64,000 nucleotides of DNA from Closterium sp. NIES-65. Lineage: Eukaryota; Streptophyta; Zygnematophyceae; Desmidiales; Closteriaceae. The translations under genes were made by a program, and so were the position numbers. The DNA is taken from assembly GCA_948144175.1 (NCBI GenBank), contig CANXME010002454.1:1-64000 (forward strand), given 5' to 3'. Every line of letters starts with the position of its first letter. The first letter of the stretch is position 1. The notes beneath the pieces were generated by a model. The model ran no database searches. It saw nothing but the letters and a program-made list of their open reading frames with translations, and had not been told where the DNA came from. Of this stretch, positions 1-10,710 are shown one piece after another.

Positions 1-683
1 GGTTCCGTCTACGTCGCGGCTAGATTGAACAGGCGGGGAAAACGATGTGCGTGACTAAACATGATAGGCGACGGAAAAGCGTGCTTGGAAACGCGCGGCT
101 CTTCGAATTAGGGTTTCGACAATGAAGGGCGCACCGAAAGGGAAGGAAGAGTGCTAACTACGGGCGGAAGCTAAGTCAGTGACTTCGAGAGAGGGAAACC
201 GCGGGAAAAAACTCGGTATTTGGTAATCACTTCGAATGGAAAAAAAGCCGTGAGCAGAAAAGAGCGGGGGATAAGGAGAGTGTCGAGAGAGGGGATGGGC
301 GGGAACACCGTGTCTGGCGGAGTTGTGGTTGTGAGTCGCGCGCGCTGTTACACTCCGCGGGCGAACGTCGCGTCACGCCCCACCTCCCGTTACACCGGCT
401 GCAGCGCTGATCCGCTAGCGATCCCGCGATGGCGGGGTCGAACAAACGGTTCCGTAACACCCCGCGAGTTCCGTTTCCGAGAATCCTGAGGGTCGCGCGC
501 GAAACTCGCGACCCCCGTCCCGTCGAACTCGACAGTCGAAACTAAAAAACTAACCGTTGGAAACGCTTATAACTATAACATAAACAACTATCACAATCAC
601 TTTGTCCTTAAGCAACTCGAAATAGTAGGTTTATGAGGCTCCTTAGTAGGCAGCCATGGCTAGGTAAGCTAGGTCAAGGTAAG
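1..683 (-). mobile_element. Element A0, 5' end only (RLE-type non-LTR retrotransposon)
   Basis: This is the 5'-terminal leader of an element A copy whose body lies left of the window. It aligns base for base, with scattered substitutions and small indels, to the same leader at 12607-13290, 24077-24757, 34167-34831 and 51507-52202. It ends where the 5S rRNA 3' half begins at 684. No protein gene is seen; the short frames here are not shared as coding. It contains a perfect 8-bp-stem hairpin (490-497 with 507-514) that recurs in the other copies. Confidence 0.88.
490..514. other. Conserved hairpin in the element A leader
   Basis: An inverted repeat GGGTCGCG...CGCGACCC encloses a 9-base loop. 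The same hairpin is present at the equivalent place in other copies (about 13092, 24565, 34635 and 52007). It could be an RNA structure in the 5' leader of the element transcript. The role is inferred; only the symmetry and its recurrence are seen. Confidence 0.5.
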
Positions 684-749
684 AGCGCCGGTGGGCGAGA
701 GCAGTACTGGGCTGGGTGACCTCCCGGGAAGTCCTCAGTGTTGTACCCA
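684..749 (+). pseudogene. 5S rRNA gene, 3' half (right flank of A0)
   Basis: This matches 5S nucleotides 55 to the 3' end, including the intermediate element/box C region (GGGTGACCTCC, GGAAGTCCTC). The first 22 bases (684-705) are the target-site copy. An extra A near 737 (GTCCTCAGTG against GTCCTCGTG) is a copy-specific defect. The 5' half belongs left of A0, outside the window. Confidence 0.9.
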
Positions 750-1282
750 TTTATGCCCCTTGCTCGGCACGTGCCGGGGGAGGGGCAAGCGGGAAAAAGA
801 AAGGACGATTTTAGCGCGTCCGATTCTTTTCTTTTCGTTTTTTTGCCCAAACAACGACCCAGCGGGGTGGGGGGCCCCCGGGGAGGCTTGCCCATGCGAA
901 GAAACGCCCCGTGCGCACCACCGTTGGGCGGTTGGAAAGCCGCACACGGTCGCGGGGGTGGAGAGCGGAAACGGGCAGCCGGGGGAGGGTGGGGGCGGTT
1001 GGATGGGACTTGGGGTGTACGGGGGGCAGGGGAGTTGAGGGGGCAAGGGGAGGGGCAGCAACGGGCAGGGGCTGGGCCAACTGAGGGCACGGAAAAGGGG
1101 CGGGCAGAGGGTGAGCAGAGGGGCGAGCGATGCAAGGGTGGCACCATAGGGGGGAAACCAGTTGCACGGAGGTGGGAGGTGAGGGGCGTGCGAGGGGGTG
1201 GGAAAGGGGCAGGGAGGGGCAGAATGGGAGGATGTAGGTGGGGGGGGGTGGGGGAGGGGAGTGTGCGTGTGTGTGTGTGTGT

Positions 1283-1331
<49 letters not shown>

Positions 1332-2268
1332 GGGGATTGAAGGGTGGGAGGGGGGCTGGTCGTGGGGATGGGCTGATGGTGGTAAGAGGGCAGCAGGGAT
1401 GGGGAGAAGGGAGCGTAACGAGGGGAGAGCAAAGGGCAGGGGGGGAGGAAGGGAGGGGCAGGGAGGGAAGAGGCTGAACGTACAAAGGGGGGAAACGAGG
1501 GGCATGGATGATAGGAAACGAGGGCAGGGGTGTGGGAAATCAAGGGCAGGGAGGAGAGAAGCAATGGGTGAGGGGAAAACAAGGGAGGGGCAGACGGGGG
1601 GCAGGGAGGGAAGAAACGTGGGGCAGGGAGGGGAGAAGCCAAAGACAGGGGCATGGGCAGGCGGGGGCAGGGAGGGAGCAAAGGAGAGGCACGGAGAAAG
1701 AAAGGGAGGCGCGGGGAGGGGAGAAACCGGGCGTGGGGGGGGGGCGGAAAATGAGGGGCAGGGCGGGGAGGAGGGAGGGGCAGGGAGGGGAGAAGCTGAG
1801 CACACGGAGGGGGGAAAGGTGAGGCAGGGAGGTAGGAAGCCAAGGACAAGGGGGGGGGAGAGGGCGTGGGGGGGGCAGGGAGAGGGGGGAGGTGGGGAGC
1901 GGGGAAAGGCGGCGAGGGGCAGGGAGGGGAGAAACCAAGCATAGGGGGGCGAGATACGAGGGGCAGGGTGCGGATTGAGGAGGGGCAGGGAGTGGAGTGG
2001 GTCGGCGAGGGGAAGGAAGAGGCGTGCAGCAGAGGAGGGGAGGGGGGAGGAGAAGGTAAAGGAGGGGAGCGCACGGGCGGGGAGGAGCGAATGGCGGGCG
2101 GTGGGAAACGGCGAGGGGGGGCAGGGAGGGTCAAAAGAGGCGGCAAGGGAGCGGGCACGCGGAGGGTAGGGGCGGGGGGGAGCGGATGGCATGAGGGGGC
2201 AGGGGGTGTGACTATGAAGGGGGGGACCCGGGCAAGGGGTGTGTAGCGGTCGGGGCACGAGGTTGACG
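750..2268. repeat. 5S rDNA intergenic spacer, unit 0-1
   Basis: This spacer of about 1.5 kb is strongly purine-rich on the + strand, dominated by GGGGCAGGGAGGGG-like motifs, with a (GT)n(GA)n tract in the middle. Five spacers in the window align along their length. Long open frames on both strands here come from the low-complexity composition (few T/A bases to make stops) and shift with every indel, so I call no gene. The first ~100 bp after the 5S half hold T-runs that may serve as Pol III termination signals. Confidence 0.85.
1260..1326. repeat. (GT)n(GA)n microsatellite in spacer
   Basis: A GTGTGCGTGTGT tract runs directly into a GAGAAAGAGAGA tract. The same compound microsatellite sits at the same place in the other spacers, with different lengths. 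Confidence 0.95.
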
Positions 2269-2344
2269 TGGTACGATCATACCTCGGCTACTACGCCGGA
2301 TCCCATCAGAACTCCGAAGCTAAGCGCCGGTGGGCGAGAGCAGT
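2269..2344 (+). pseudogene. 5S rRNA gene, 5' half (left flank of A1)
   Basis: This is nucleotides 1-76 of the 5S gene, from TGGTACGATCATACC to GGCGAGAGCAGT, then an abrupt switch to the 3' end of element A. Bases 2323-2344 are duplicated at 13291-13312 on the far side of A1. The internal promoter is split: box A stays here, while the intermediate element and box C are 11 kb away. Confidence 0.93.
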
Positions 2345-2695
2345 TATTCATTAATAGGGGAAGAGCAAATACAAGCCGAATGTAATGGTTTTTCCAAGAC
2401 TAGGAAATTTCGACATAGCCTTATCGCTATGAGGACGGTATATATATTTTGTAGGAAAAGGGGGAAAGAAAGGAAAGGAAGGAAGGATGAAGGAGTAAGA
2501 AAAGTGGTAGGGAAAAGAAGAGGGTGGTAGGAAGAGAAGGGAAGGATAGAAGAAGGGAACAGAAAGAGGGAGGTGGGAAGAGAAGAGGAGAAAGGGAGAG
2601 AGACTAAGGAGGAGGAAGCACCAAAGGACCAAAACACGGCAGCAACCCGCACGACCGCACGGGCACAGCGTTTCAAGCACAGCCACTATTGTTTT
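2345..2695 (-). other. Element A 3' UTR (copy A1)
   Basis: About 350 bp lie between the ORF2 stop (TAA, ending ...YIYDAYV) and the element 3' end. On the element strand it is pyrimidine-rich, then ends in a short AT-rich stretch reading AATGAATAA into the 5S sequence. In R2-like elements the 3' UTR RNA is what the reverse transcriptase recognises. The same role here is inferred. Confidence 0.6.
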
Positions 2696-5600
2696 TTACA
2701 CATATGCATCATATATATACTGCATATCAGCCACACTCTCGAAGCACCCTGTGACGTGGTGCCAAGTACCCTGCCCCGCACCCAGTGGGACTGGTGCAGG
2801 CATCCACCCGTCGTCGGATCCCCCTAACTGCCGCACCGCATGCTGGATCATGCATTGAGCCTGCGCGCGCTGCAGTGCAACGGAGAGGCGTGTAGTGAGT
2901 CCTGCCTCAAATATCCGTGCCGATCCGTCATCCCCCCCACCTCTATCCCTCCTCCGCTGTGCTATCCTCTTTGCGCAGAGCCCCAGAAACTGACGCAGCG
3001 GCTCACTCAAAAGGCCAAAGGTCTCCGCCACGCACGCGTAAAAGTGTGGTGCCGGCTGCAGCCCCTCTAAGTGCGGCCCCCAGTGCCTCAGCTTCTCCTG
3101 CACCCGTCTAGCTGCTGCCACTCCAATCTGTGTGGGGGTCGCCCGTCTCAGCTGCACGTTCCCCTCGCGCTATGGATCCGCTATGGAGACATCCACAAGA
3201 ACCATCAGACCCTGGCCAACGTCGCGGCAGGTGAGGTCTGGGATGCGGGAGGCGGTGCCTACACGGCCTGTGCGTCCGACTGGTCCCTGCTGTTGCGCTG
3301 GCTGCTGCCCTTGTCTGGTCCCTTGGTGCCTCCTCTCCAATCGTCTCTCTCCCCCTCTCCTCTCCTCCATCCACCTGTCCTCTCCCCTCCCCCTCTCTAC
3401 CCTCCCCCAACCCTCCCGACCCCCCTGCTCCATCCCCTGCTGCCTCTCTCACTCCCTGGCCCTCCCCTCCCAATCCCGCTGCCCCTCCTGTACCTCCGTC
3501 CGCTCTCTGCTGCTCCCGCCCCTGCCCCACCCCGAGGCCGAACCTGGAGGCGCGGCGCCCTGGGCCCGCGGCCTCCCCTGGCTCTCCTGCTGCTGCCTGT
3601 GCCGTCTCCCCTCTCCGTCCTGGCCCGTCTGCTCCCCCTGCGGACCCCTCTGCCCCCCTATCCCTCGCTCCACCTGACCCCGCAGCTGGTGCTGTCCCCA
3701 CTGTCCCCCGCCACCCGGCTGATCCCGCCTCGCCTCTCTGCTCCCCCGGTCCCTCAGCCCGCGTCCCCTCTCCCACCACTGGCTGTCCCAGTAGTCTCGC
3801 TCGAGCCGCCTCCAACTGTGTGAACAGCGTAGAGTCCTCCACCTTTACTGCGAAGCCCGCCTCGACCGCAAAGTCTCGAAGCATGTACTTCACCGTGTCG
3901 TGGATGGTAGTGGCGACCCCGTAGCGCGGGCACCGAACCGCGTGATGAGGCACCGTCATGTCGTCAATCGCCTGTCCGCAGGAGCACTGACCTGCAAGGG
4001 CTAACTGGGGGATAGGGAGACCAAGACGAGAAGATGAAGCCGCCTGCCACAGCGCCTCCGGGATGCGCAGTGGGTCAGCGTACGGCACCGACGTCAACCA
4101 CGCCCCTGCACCTGCGCCCTGAAGGGAAGTCAAACGGGCAAGGTGCAAGGGAGAGGCGTGACGGGCACGCACGGCCTCCAAGGCATGCGCCTCCAGAAGA
4201 CGGCTCGCTCCTGCAAAAAGGGAATCGGGGGAGGCAGAAGCGCAAGAGGGCCAGGGGGGAAGGAGAGAGAGAACGTCAGGTGGGAGACCCTCTAGCGCCG
4301 TCTGCAGAGCCCGGTCGATCTGCCTCTGGCTCACCTGAAGCGAAGCTCTGCCGAAACAGCCTCGCCACACGCAGGGAGAGAACAGAGAATGGGAGCACAC
4401 TGCACCCAGGAGCACACGAAACTCACCGGGGCAATGCGTGCCATGCGACGAATGCCGAAACCCCCGAGACGGATGGGGAGGAAGATCTGGTCTAGGGCGG
4501 CCTCTCGGACGTCCTCGCGACAAGCCCAGGTCCCTGAAGCTAAAAGCTGCTGAAATGTCTCTCCCAGGCGTGCGTCCCACCGTGTAAAACTAGAGATCAC
4601 TGCGGGCGAAGGAGGGACGGTCCTCGACAGGTACTGCGGACGAGTGCTGACACACGCCGACAGAAGGCGGGCAGCTGTCTGGGGCTGGCGCAACCTCGGA
4701 AGCCAAGGTAGCACCCGCCCCATCCTCTCGAGACGATCCGGGAGACTCTGCTCCACGAACGAAACGGTGCCTACCGGTACGCCTGTCACGGTGAGCCCTC
4801 GGCGTGCGACCTCGATCCCTAGGCCCGTGAAGGCCTCCAGATCCCTGGACAGAAAGGACTCTGTCTGGTAGACGAGGCACTTGTGCGGCTGGGCTGCAAG
4901 GCCCATCTCGCCCAAGCGCCTCACGATCTCGGCAAAGTGGTGCAGCACCCTGTCTGGGGGACCTAGCACGTACGTGTCATCGGCGTACGACCAGAGCTGG
5001 ACATCCCCCTCCACCAGAACCGGCTCCAAAGCAAGACGCTGTGTCAGAGCGTACAAGAAGGGGCTGAGAGGGTCTCCCTGGCGAGTGCCCCGCTCCGAGT
5101 GCATCGTGACCACTCCCGTGCCTGACCTGTAGTGGAGATCCGAGGGCGTCCCGTAGAAGAGGCCGATGAAGGGGATCAGGCACTGGAACTCCGGGCTGGC
5201 CTGCAGCGCCTGGAACATCCTGTCTCGGTGGAAAGAGTTAAAGGCGTTCGCCACGTCTAGCTGCAGGACCACCCAGTCTGGGTGGTCAGCCAGAGCGCGG
5301 CGGACGCCTCTAACTACGACCTCTGTCCCGCACGTAACCCCCACCCCAAACTGCTGTGACGCCAAGAAGACCCTCGCCATCTGGTCACGTAGCTGGAGAC
5401 AGACTGCACGAGAAAGAATGCGGACCAAGACCTCGCCGATGGCAATCGGCCGAACATCCATGTTCGACTTCGCCAGAGCCACGAGGGTGGAAGACGCTAG
5501 CAAGGAGCGCGTAGCTGGAGCGCAACGGCCTCGGAGCCACTGCTGGTACACGGCCAGGAGGAAATGGAGACTCTGGGGGAAAGCTAGGAAAGTGTCTCGC

Positions 5601-8600
5601 AGGTGCTCAGCGACCCAACCGGACGGTCCTCCCGAAGAGCCCCGCGGAGCTGTGAAAATCGCGCGGCGTAAGTGGTCCACCGAGAGCACGAGAGGGGACC
5701 CCTGGAAGCCAGACTGCCAAGCTGGGGTCGGCCTCTCCGCGTTGGGGTGCTTCGACTGCAGGCGCTGTATCGTCCCCTGTGTATCTGGGGCTGCCTCCGC
5801 GGACTCGAGAGCCGCGCACGCCCGTGAGGTCTCATTGCACGCTGCCAGACGTAGGCAACGTGCGATGCGGCGCTCATCTGCTGTAGAGGGATCGGTGGCG
5901 GTGCGTGACCGGTGACCTGTGCGCCGAGGAAGGGGTGTGCGACGGCCTAGTGCATCTGAGACTAGCTCAGCCCACTCACCTCGACCAAAGCGGGAGATGC
6001 GCGTTGCAATGGCAGCCGTGTGCGAGCGGTCGGGTGGCGTCGCTGGAACAAGGAAAAGAGTCGGCGCTGCGGCGAGGAGGAAGGTAGGGCCAGCAGCCTC
6101 CGGGTCCTGGGCAATGCGGACTAGGATCGCACTGAGGACGTCGAGATATCCTCCGCGGACCCTCTCCGGGACACGTCGGAGAGGGCGTGCATGGATACGC
6201 TCGGGCGAGAAGTACTCTGTCTTGTCCACCGAGTCGAGCGTCTGCCACTGTGCGTCGGTGAACTGTATCCCGGTCGCACGGGGCTGTGAGAGGGAAGGGA
6301 TGATCGAGGCGGTGTCATGGGCAGCCTGCGCCCTGCGAGCCGCGTCCGCAGGATGGCAGAAGGGAAAGTGGTGCTGGAGCGCGCGTCGGTTCGCGAGAGA
6401 GCTCCTGCAGGTGGGGCAACTCACGACCTGGTCGGGTGATGTCGCCGTGTCGGCGGGGTCAATCGGGGCCGTGGCGTCGGAACTGGCTGTAGAGGGGACC
6501 CCGTGGGCGGCCTGAGCTCCGAGAGGATCGCCTGGGATGAGGGGAGGCGACGACTCACCAACCCCGTGCATGGGGGGTGTCAGCGAAGATAGAGGTGGTG
6601 TCGCACAGGATAGGGCCGGGCCTCGTGCCGGAACCGGTGTCGAAGCTGGGGAGGGGGGACGTGGGGGTGAGCCTGAAGTGTGTGCCGTGGTGTGCTCCTG
6701 CCCCTCGGCGAGGTGCGGTTCAAGTGACGGCTCTGCTACCCCAGGCGGAGGGGTCTCGGTAGGGGCGGATGCCTCATCCCTACTGCTGGTGACCTCCTGC
6801 GCCACGGGCTGAACGGGGGGAGGCGCCACCCCATCTAGGTGCGCGTGACACGGCCTCTGAACCTGGTCCGTCTCCATTGGGGTCGGGAGTGACGCGCCTG
6901 GCTGAGTGGCAGGGGGGATAAAAGAAGGGACAGACCGGGTGACCTCCGCATACGTCCGGGTCCGGTCCTGTGGGACTGGGAGGGTGGGGGCAGCCGGAGA
7001 GCTGCTCGGGCGGTGTATCGCCAGCAAATCTGAAATGCCAGCCCTCACCTCCTCTGGGGTCTCGAAGACCTGCCTGCCTGTAGGTGAGAGTAGGAGGGCT
7101 GGCAGGGTAGAGGGTGGAGTGGGGCTTGCTGGCTGAGCGGAGCTCGGGTGTGGACCCTGCCCTAGAAGGCCCCCTTGGCCCTCCCCAATCACCATGGGTT
7201 GCGGTAGGGGGTCGTCGACATGGAAGGGGTGGGAGGGATGGGAGGGGGAGTCGGTGGCGTCTTCCATGGGCGCATCCCTCAACCCGACGGCCTCCATCCC
7301 CGTAGCGATCGCGGCCCGCCGCCACCTGGGAGGGGGACACAGCAAGGGAGGGGCAGAATGGGGGAGAGTGGGCTGGTCCGCTCCCATGGCCCTGTGGAGG
7401 TGTAGGAGCGGGGCGGGAGTGTGGGTTTGGTGGTCGGGCTGTAGCGGTAGGGCCTGGTAAGGGTTCAACAGGATGCGGGGTGGGGAGGGGCTCTTGGTGG
7501 GGGAGGGAGGGAGGGGGGAGTACGTGGGCTGACCCTCTGCCTCCTCTGCCCCTGTTCTTCCGCCGGCGGCCAACCCGGTTGTCCGCGCCTGTTTGTGAAG
7601 GAAGGGGGGGCTGTGGGGCCAAAGGGGTGGTTGGAGGGAGGATGGGTGGTTCGCCGGGCGGGGGGTGCTCTGTGTGCATCCCCTCTCTCCTCGAGACATC
7701 CCCCTCCGTGGGGACAGATCGGGCAGGCTGTGTGTGGGGGGTGATGGCTGCCCAACGGGGCCACTCGTGGGGAACCCGGCCGGGAGGGGGGGTTGAAGGT
7801 GGGGGTCGAGGGGCTGGGCCAGTGTGGAGGTTAGAGCGAGGTACAAACGGTGGGGGGAGAGGGGTTTGTGTGGGCTCTGTGGTGGCCTCTCCTGTGGGCC
7901 CCTCTACCCGGGTGCCGCCGCTCCCATGAGCCTGGGGCGCAAGCCCTTGCGGGTGGGTCTCGGCTGCCTGGGGGGGGTGGTGTGAGGGGGGCAGCCTGTT
8001 GGGTGGGCGTGTTGGGGCTGTGCGGCGACTCGGGTGGTTTGGGTGCCTGTAGCGTGTGGGAGAGGGATTTGGCCGCAGAGATGCTTCAACCTCCGAGATG
8101 TGTGTACTACCGGGTGGGGGGGGGGCTGGTGGAGGGGGGGGTAGTGGGCCGGTAGGGGGTGGCTGGGTGTTGGTAGGGGTCGGGGAGCATGGCTCCTCTA
8201 GGAAGGCCAGAGCCCTGGCTGCTCCACGTGGTGCTCTAAGGAGCCCCTGAGGGTGGGGGCAGAGGTGTGCTGCCCTTGGGGGTGAGGGGAGGAGTGAGGG
8301 AAGGGGCGGGGAGGGGTGAGAGGTGAGAGAAGGGGTGCCCTCGGGTGACTCTGCTCTTGTCGCACCCGCGTGCTCTCCCGGTGGACCGCCTGCAACCGTG
8401 GGGTCAGGGGTTGGGGACGGAGAGGGGGGCTGGCCATGGAGCAACGTGGGGGTCGGGGAGCACGGCTCCGCCAAGAAGGCCAGGGCCTTGGCTGCCCCCC
8501 TGGATACTACCGGGACCTGAGGGTGGGGGTGGGGAAATGGTGCTCCTGGGGGTGGGTGGGCTGGAGGACGGGAGGTGAGGATGGGGGCTCCCTCGTGCGG

Positions 8601-10708
8601 CTCTGTCCTCAAGGTCTCCCCCAGCCCCTCCATCGGTCCTTCTGCTAGCATGTGGACGGGCATGGGGGGTAGAGGGGGAACCTCGACGTGAGGCTGCACG
8701 GGGGCCGGGTCGGCCTCACCGTCAGGCGTGAGGTATTGGGCCAGTGGCCCGTCAATGTGCATCACATCCTCTCCCTCATCCTCCTCTATCGCTATCACAT
8801 CCCCCTCTTCCGTGCCCACCCCGGTCGGGACCACACTCACCTCTCCTTCCCCTGTTGCCCCTATGTCCCCCGAGCCCACCCCGCCTGCTGCCGCTTTACT
8901 GCTAGCCCCTTTTGCGGTCTCTGCCGGCCCTGCTGTGTGTTTCCCCGCGTTTGCTGCGGCCCCTGCCGCCCCTACTGGCCGTGCTATGGCCCTCCCTGCT
9001 GCTTCAGCTGCAGCCTCACCTTCTGCCTTTGAGGCCACTGCTGACCCTTCTCCCACTCTAGCCCCTGCCGTACCCTCTCTTGCTACAACCGAGGCAGCAC
9101 TCTCCCTCACACCAGTCCCCGTACCCCCTTCTCCGCTGCACCCGTAGCACCTCCCCCTGTACCGGCCCCCACTGTGGCCTCTGTCGCTCCTGCTGCAGTC
9201 CTTGCAGCCTCGACTGCTGCAGTCTGTAAAATTTCGCCTGCCGTAATCTGATCAGCCTCACCAGCCGCGGTCCCTGCAGCCTTGCCTGCCGCGGTCCCTG
9301 CAGCCTCACGTGCAGCAGTCCCTGCAGCCTCACCTGCTGCAGTCCCTGCGGCCTCCCCTGCTGCAGTCTGTGCGGCCTCACCTGCTAGAATCTGCTCAAC
9401 CTCAACTGCTGCGGCTATTTCAGCCTCACCTGCTGTGCTCCCTGCGGCCTCACCTGCCCTGGTCCCGCCTGCAGCCTCATCCGCTGTGGTCCCTGCAGCC
9501 TCACCTGCTGCAGTCCCTGCGGCCTCACCTATTGCAGTCCCTGCGACCTCACCAGCTGTAGCCTGTGCAGCCTCACCTGCGAGAGTCTGCCCAACCTTAC
9601 ATGCTGCAGCCCTCGCAGCCTCACCTGCTGCGTCCGCCGCAGCCTCACCTGCTGCGGCCCCTACAGCCCCGCCTGCTGCGCTCCCCGCAGCCTCGCCTGC
9701 TGCGCTCCCTGCAGCCTCGCCTGCTGCGCTCCCTGCGGCCTCACCTGCTGCGCTCTCTGCAGCCTCCCCTGCTGCGCTCCCTACAGCCTCACCTACTGCG
9801 CTCTCTGCGGCTTCACCTGCCATGGTCCCTCCTGAAGCCTCACCCGTTGTGATCCCTGCAGCCACACCTGCTGTGGTCTGTGCGGCCTCGCCTGGTGCGG
9901 TCCCTATAGCCTCCTCTGCTGCGGTTCCCCCAGCCGACACAGCTGCAGGTTCCGTGGCCCCTACTCCTGCAAAACCTGTCTCCATGGCCTCTGCCCTTTG
10001 CCTGGCCAGAGTCACGGTCCCTGCCGCCCCTTCCCGTGCAGCCTCTGCCGCCCTTTCCCGTGCAGCCGCTGCTGCCCCTTCCCTTGCAGCCTCTGCTGCC
10101 CTTTCCTCTGCAACCTCTGCTGCCCCTTCCCCCACAACCCCCATTGCCCCTTCCCGTGCAGCCTTTGCTGCCCCATCCTCTGCAGCCTCTGCTGCTCCTT
10201 CGCACACACATTCACTTACCCCTTCCCGTGCAGTGTTAGCTGCAAGTTCCCCCCTGGCTCTGCCCCCTCCCGCTTCTATGTGCTTGGGGGTGCTAGTAGG
10301 ATTAAGTGTTTTCACAAGTAATCTGGTTTGCGAATGGGAAGTAGCGAGAGAGTTGGGGGATCTCTCCACTTGGCATGCATGGGTGCCGTCCCCGCTGTCA
10401 CCTGAAGGGGGGGTAGGCTGGGATGGGGCCGCGGGGGTAGGGCGCGGTTTTGAGCGTGCTGGCTCCTCCTTGTGTATTTCCTCCAGTGGGGCTTGGCGTT
10501 CCTCTGTTCCATCCTCTTCAAGGGTACGCTTCTGGCCCCTAGGATCAGATTGTGTGAGTGTTTTCGCTTGGTCAAGTGTGTGTTGTTTCTTCCTGACTGT
10601 TGAAGTGGGGGGAGTGGGAGAGTAGGGGGTGGCTCGGCTGCGGGACCTCCTAGATCGCCGAGGGGCTCCCGGGTCTGCCTTTTCCCCACTCGCGGGGTGC
10701 TGGGGCAT
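2696..10708 (-). pseudogene. Element A ORF2 (zinc finger-RT-RLE polyprotein), A1 copy, frameshifted
   Basis: This would encode the ~2,680-residue element A replication protein: C2H2 finger (CPTC...HHxxxxCH), reverse transcriptase with YADDTYV, then a restriction-like endonuclease ending in YIYDAYV. The start is an ATG at 10706-10708 (MPQHPASGEK), conserved in A4 and A5. Compared with other copies it has a lost T at ~9121, an extra C at ~7312, extra bases at ~4357 and ~4320, and an extra T at ~3308 just before the endonuclease motif. It is therefore split into pieces of 533, ~776, ~1,171, ~490 and 153 codons. It cannot give a full protein. Confidence 0.9.
9189..9930 (-). repeat. 24-bp coding minisatellite (Ala/Gly repeat of ORF2), A1
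   Basis: Tandem 24-bp units (on + CCTCACCTGCTGCGCTCCCT plus four bases) encode an 8-residue repeat, GEAAGSAA and variants, within ORF2. The period is a multiple of three, so unit gain or loss keeps the frame. A1 has one unit fewer than A4 around 9750-9790. Confidence 0.9.
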
Positions 10709-10710
10709 TG

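Noticed and set aside
100..120. TTAGGGTTT in the leader considered as a plant-type telomeric repeat
   Set aside because: A single occurrence per element copy, not in tandem; chance match.
220..489. Short frames in the element A leader (for example 220-489, 12889-13152, 24356-24646, 51801-52064)
   Set aside because: They recur because the leader recurs. Reading frames are altered by indels between copies (for instance CGTCACGCC against CGTCAACGCC), and no constraint is visible.
1260..1326. (GT)n(GA)n tract considered as a CRISPR-like or telomere-like array
   Set aside because: A plain dinucleotide microsatellite with no spacer-repeat structure and no TTTAGGG-type unit.
674..2258. Long Pro/Ser-rich minus-strand and Gly/Arg-rich plus-strand frames in the 5S spacers
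   Set aside because: The spacers are almost pure purine on one strand, so stops are rare in all frames. Frames shift with each indel between units and run through 5S halves and microsatellites.
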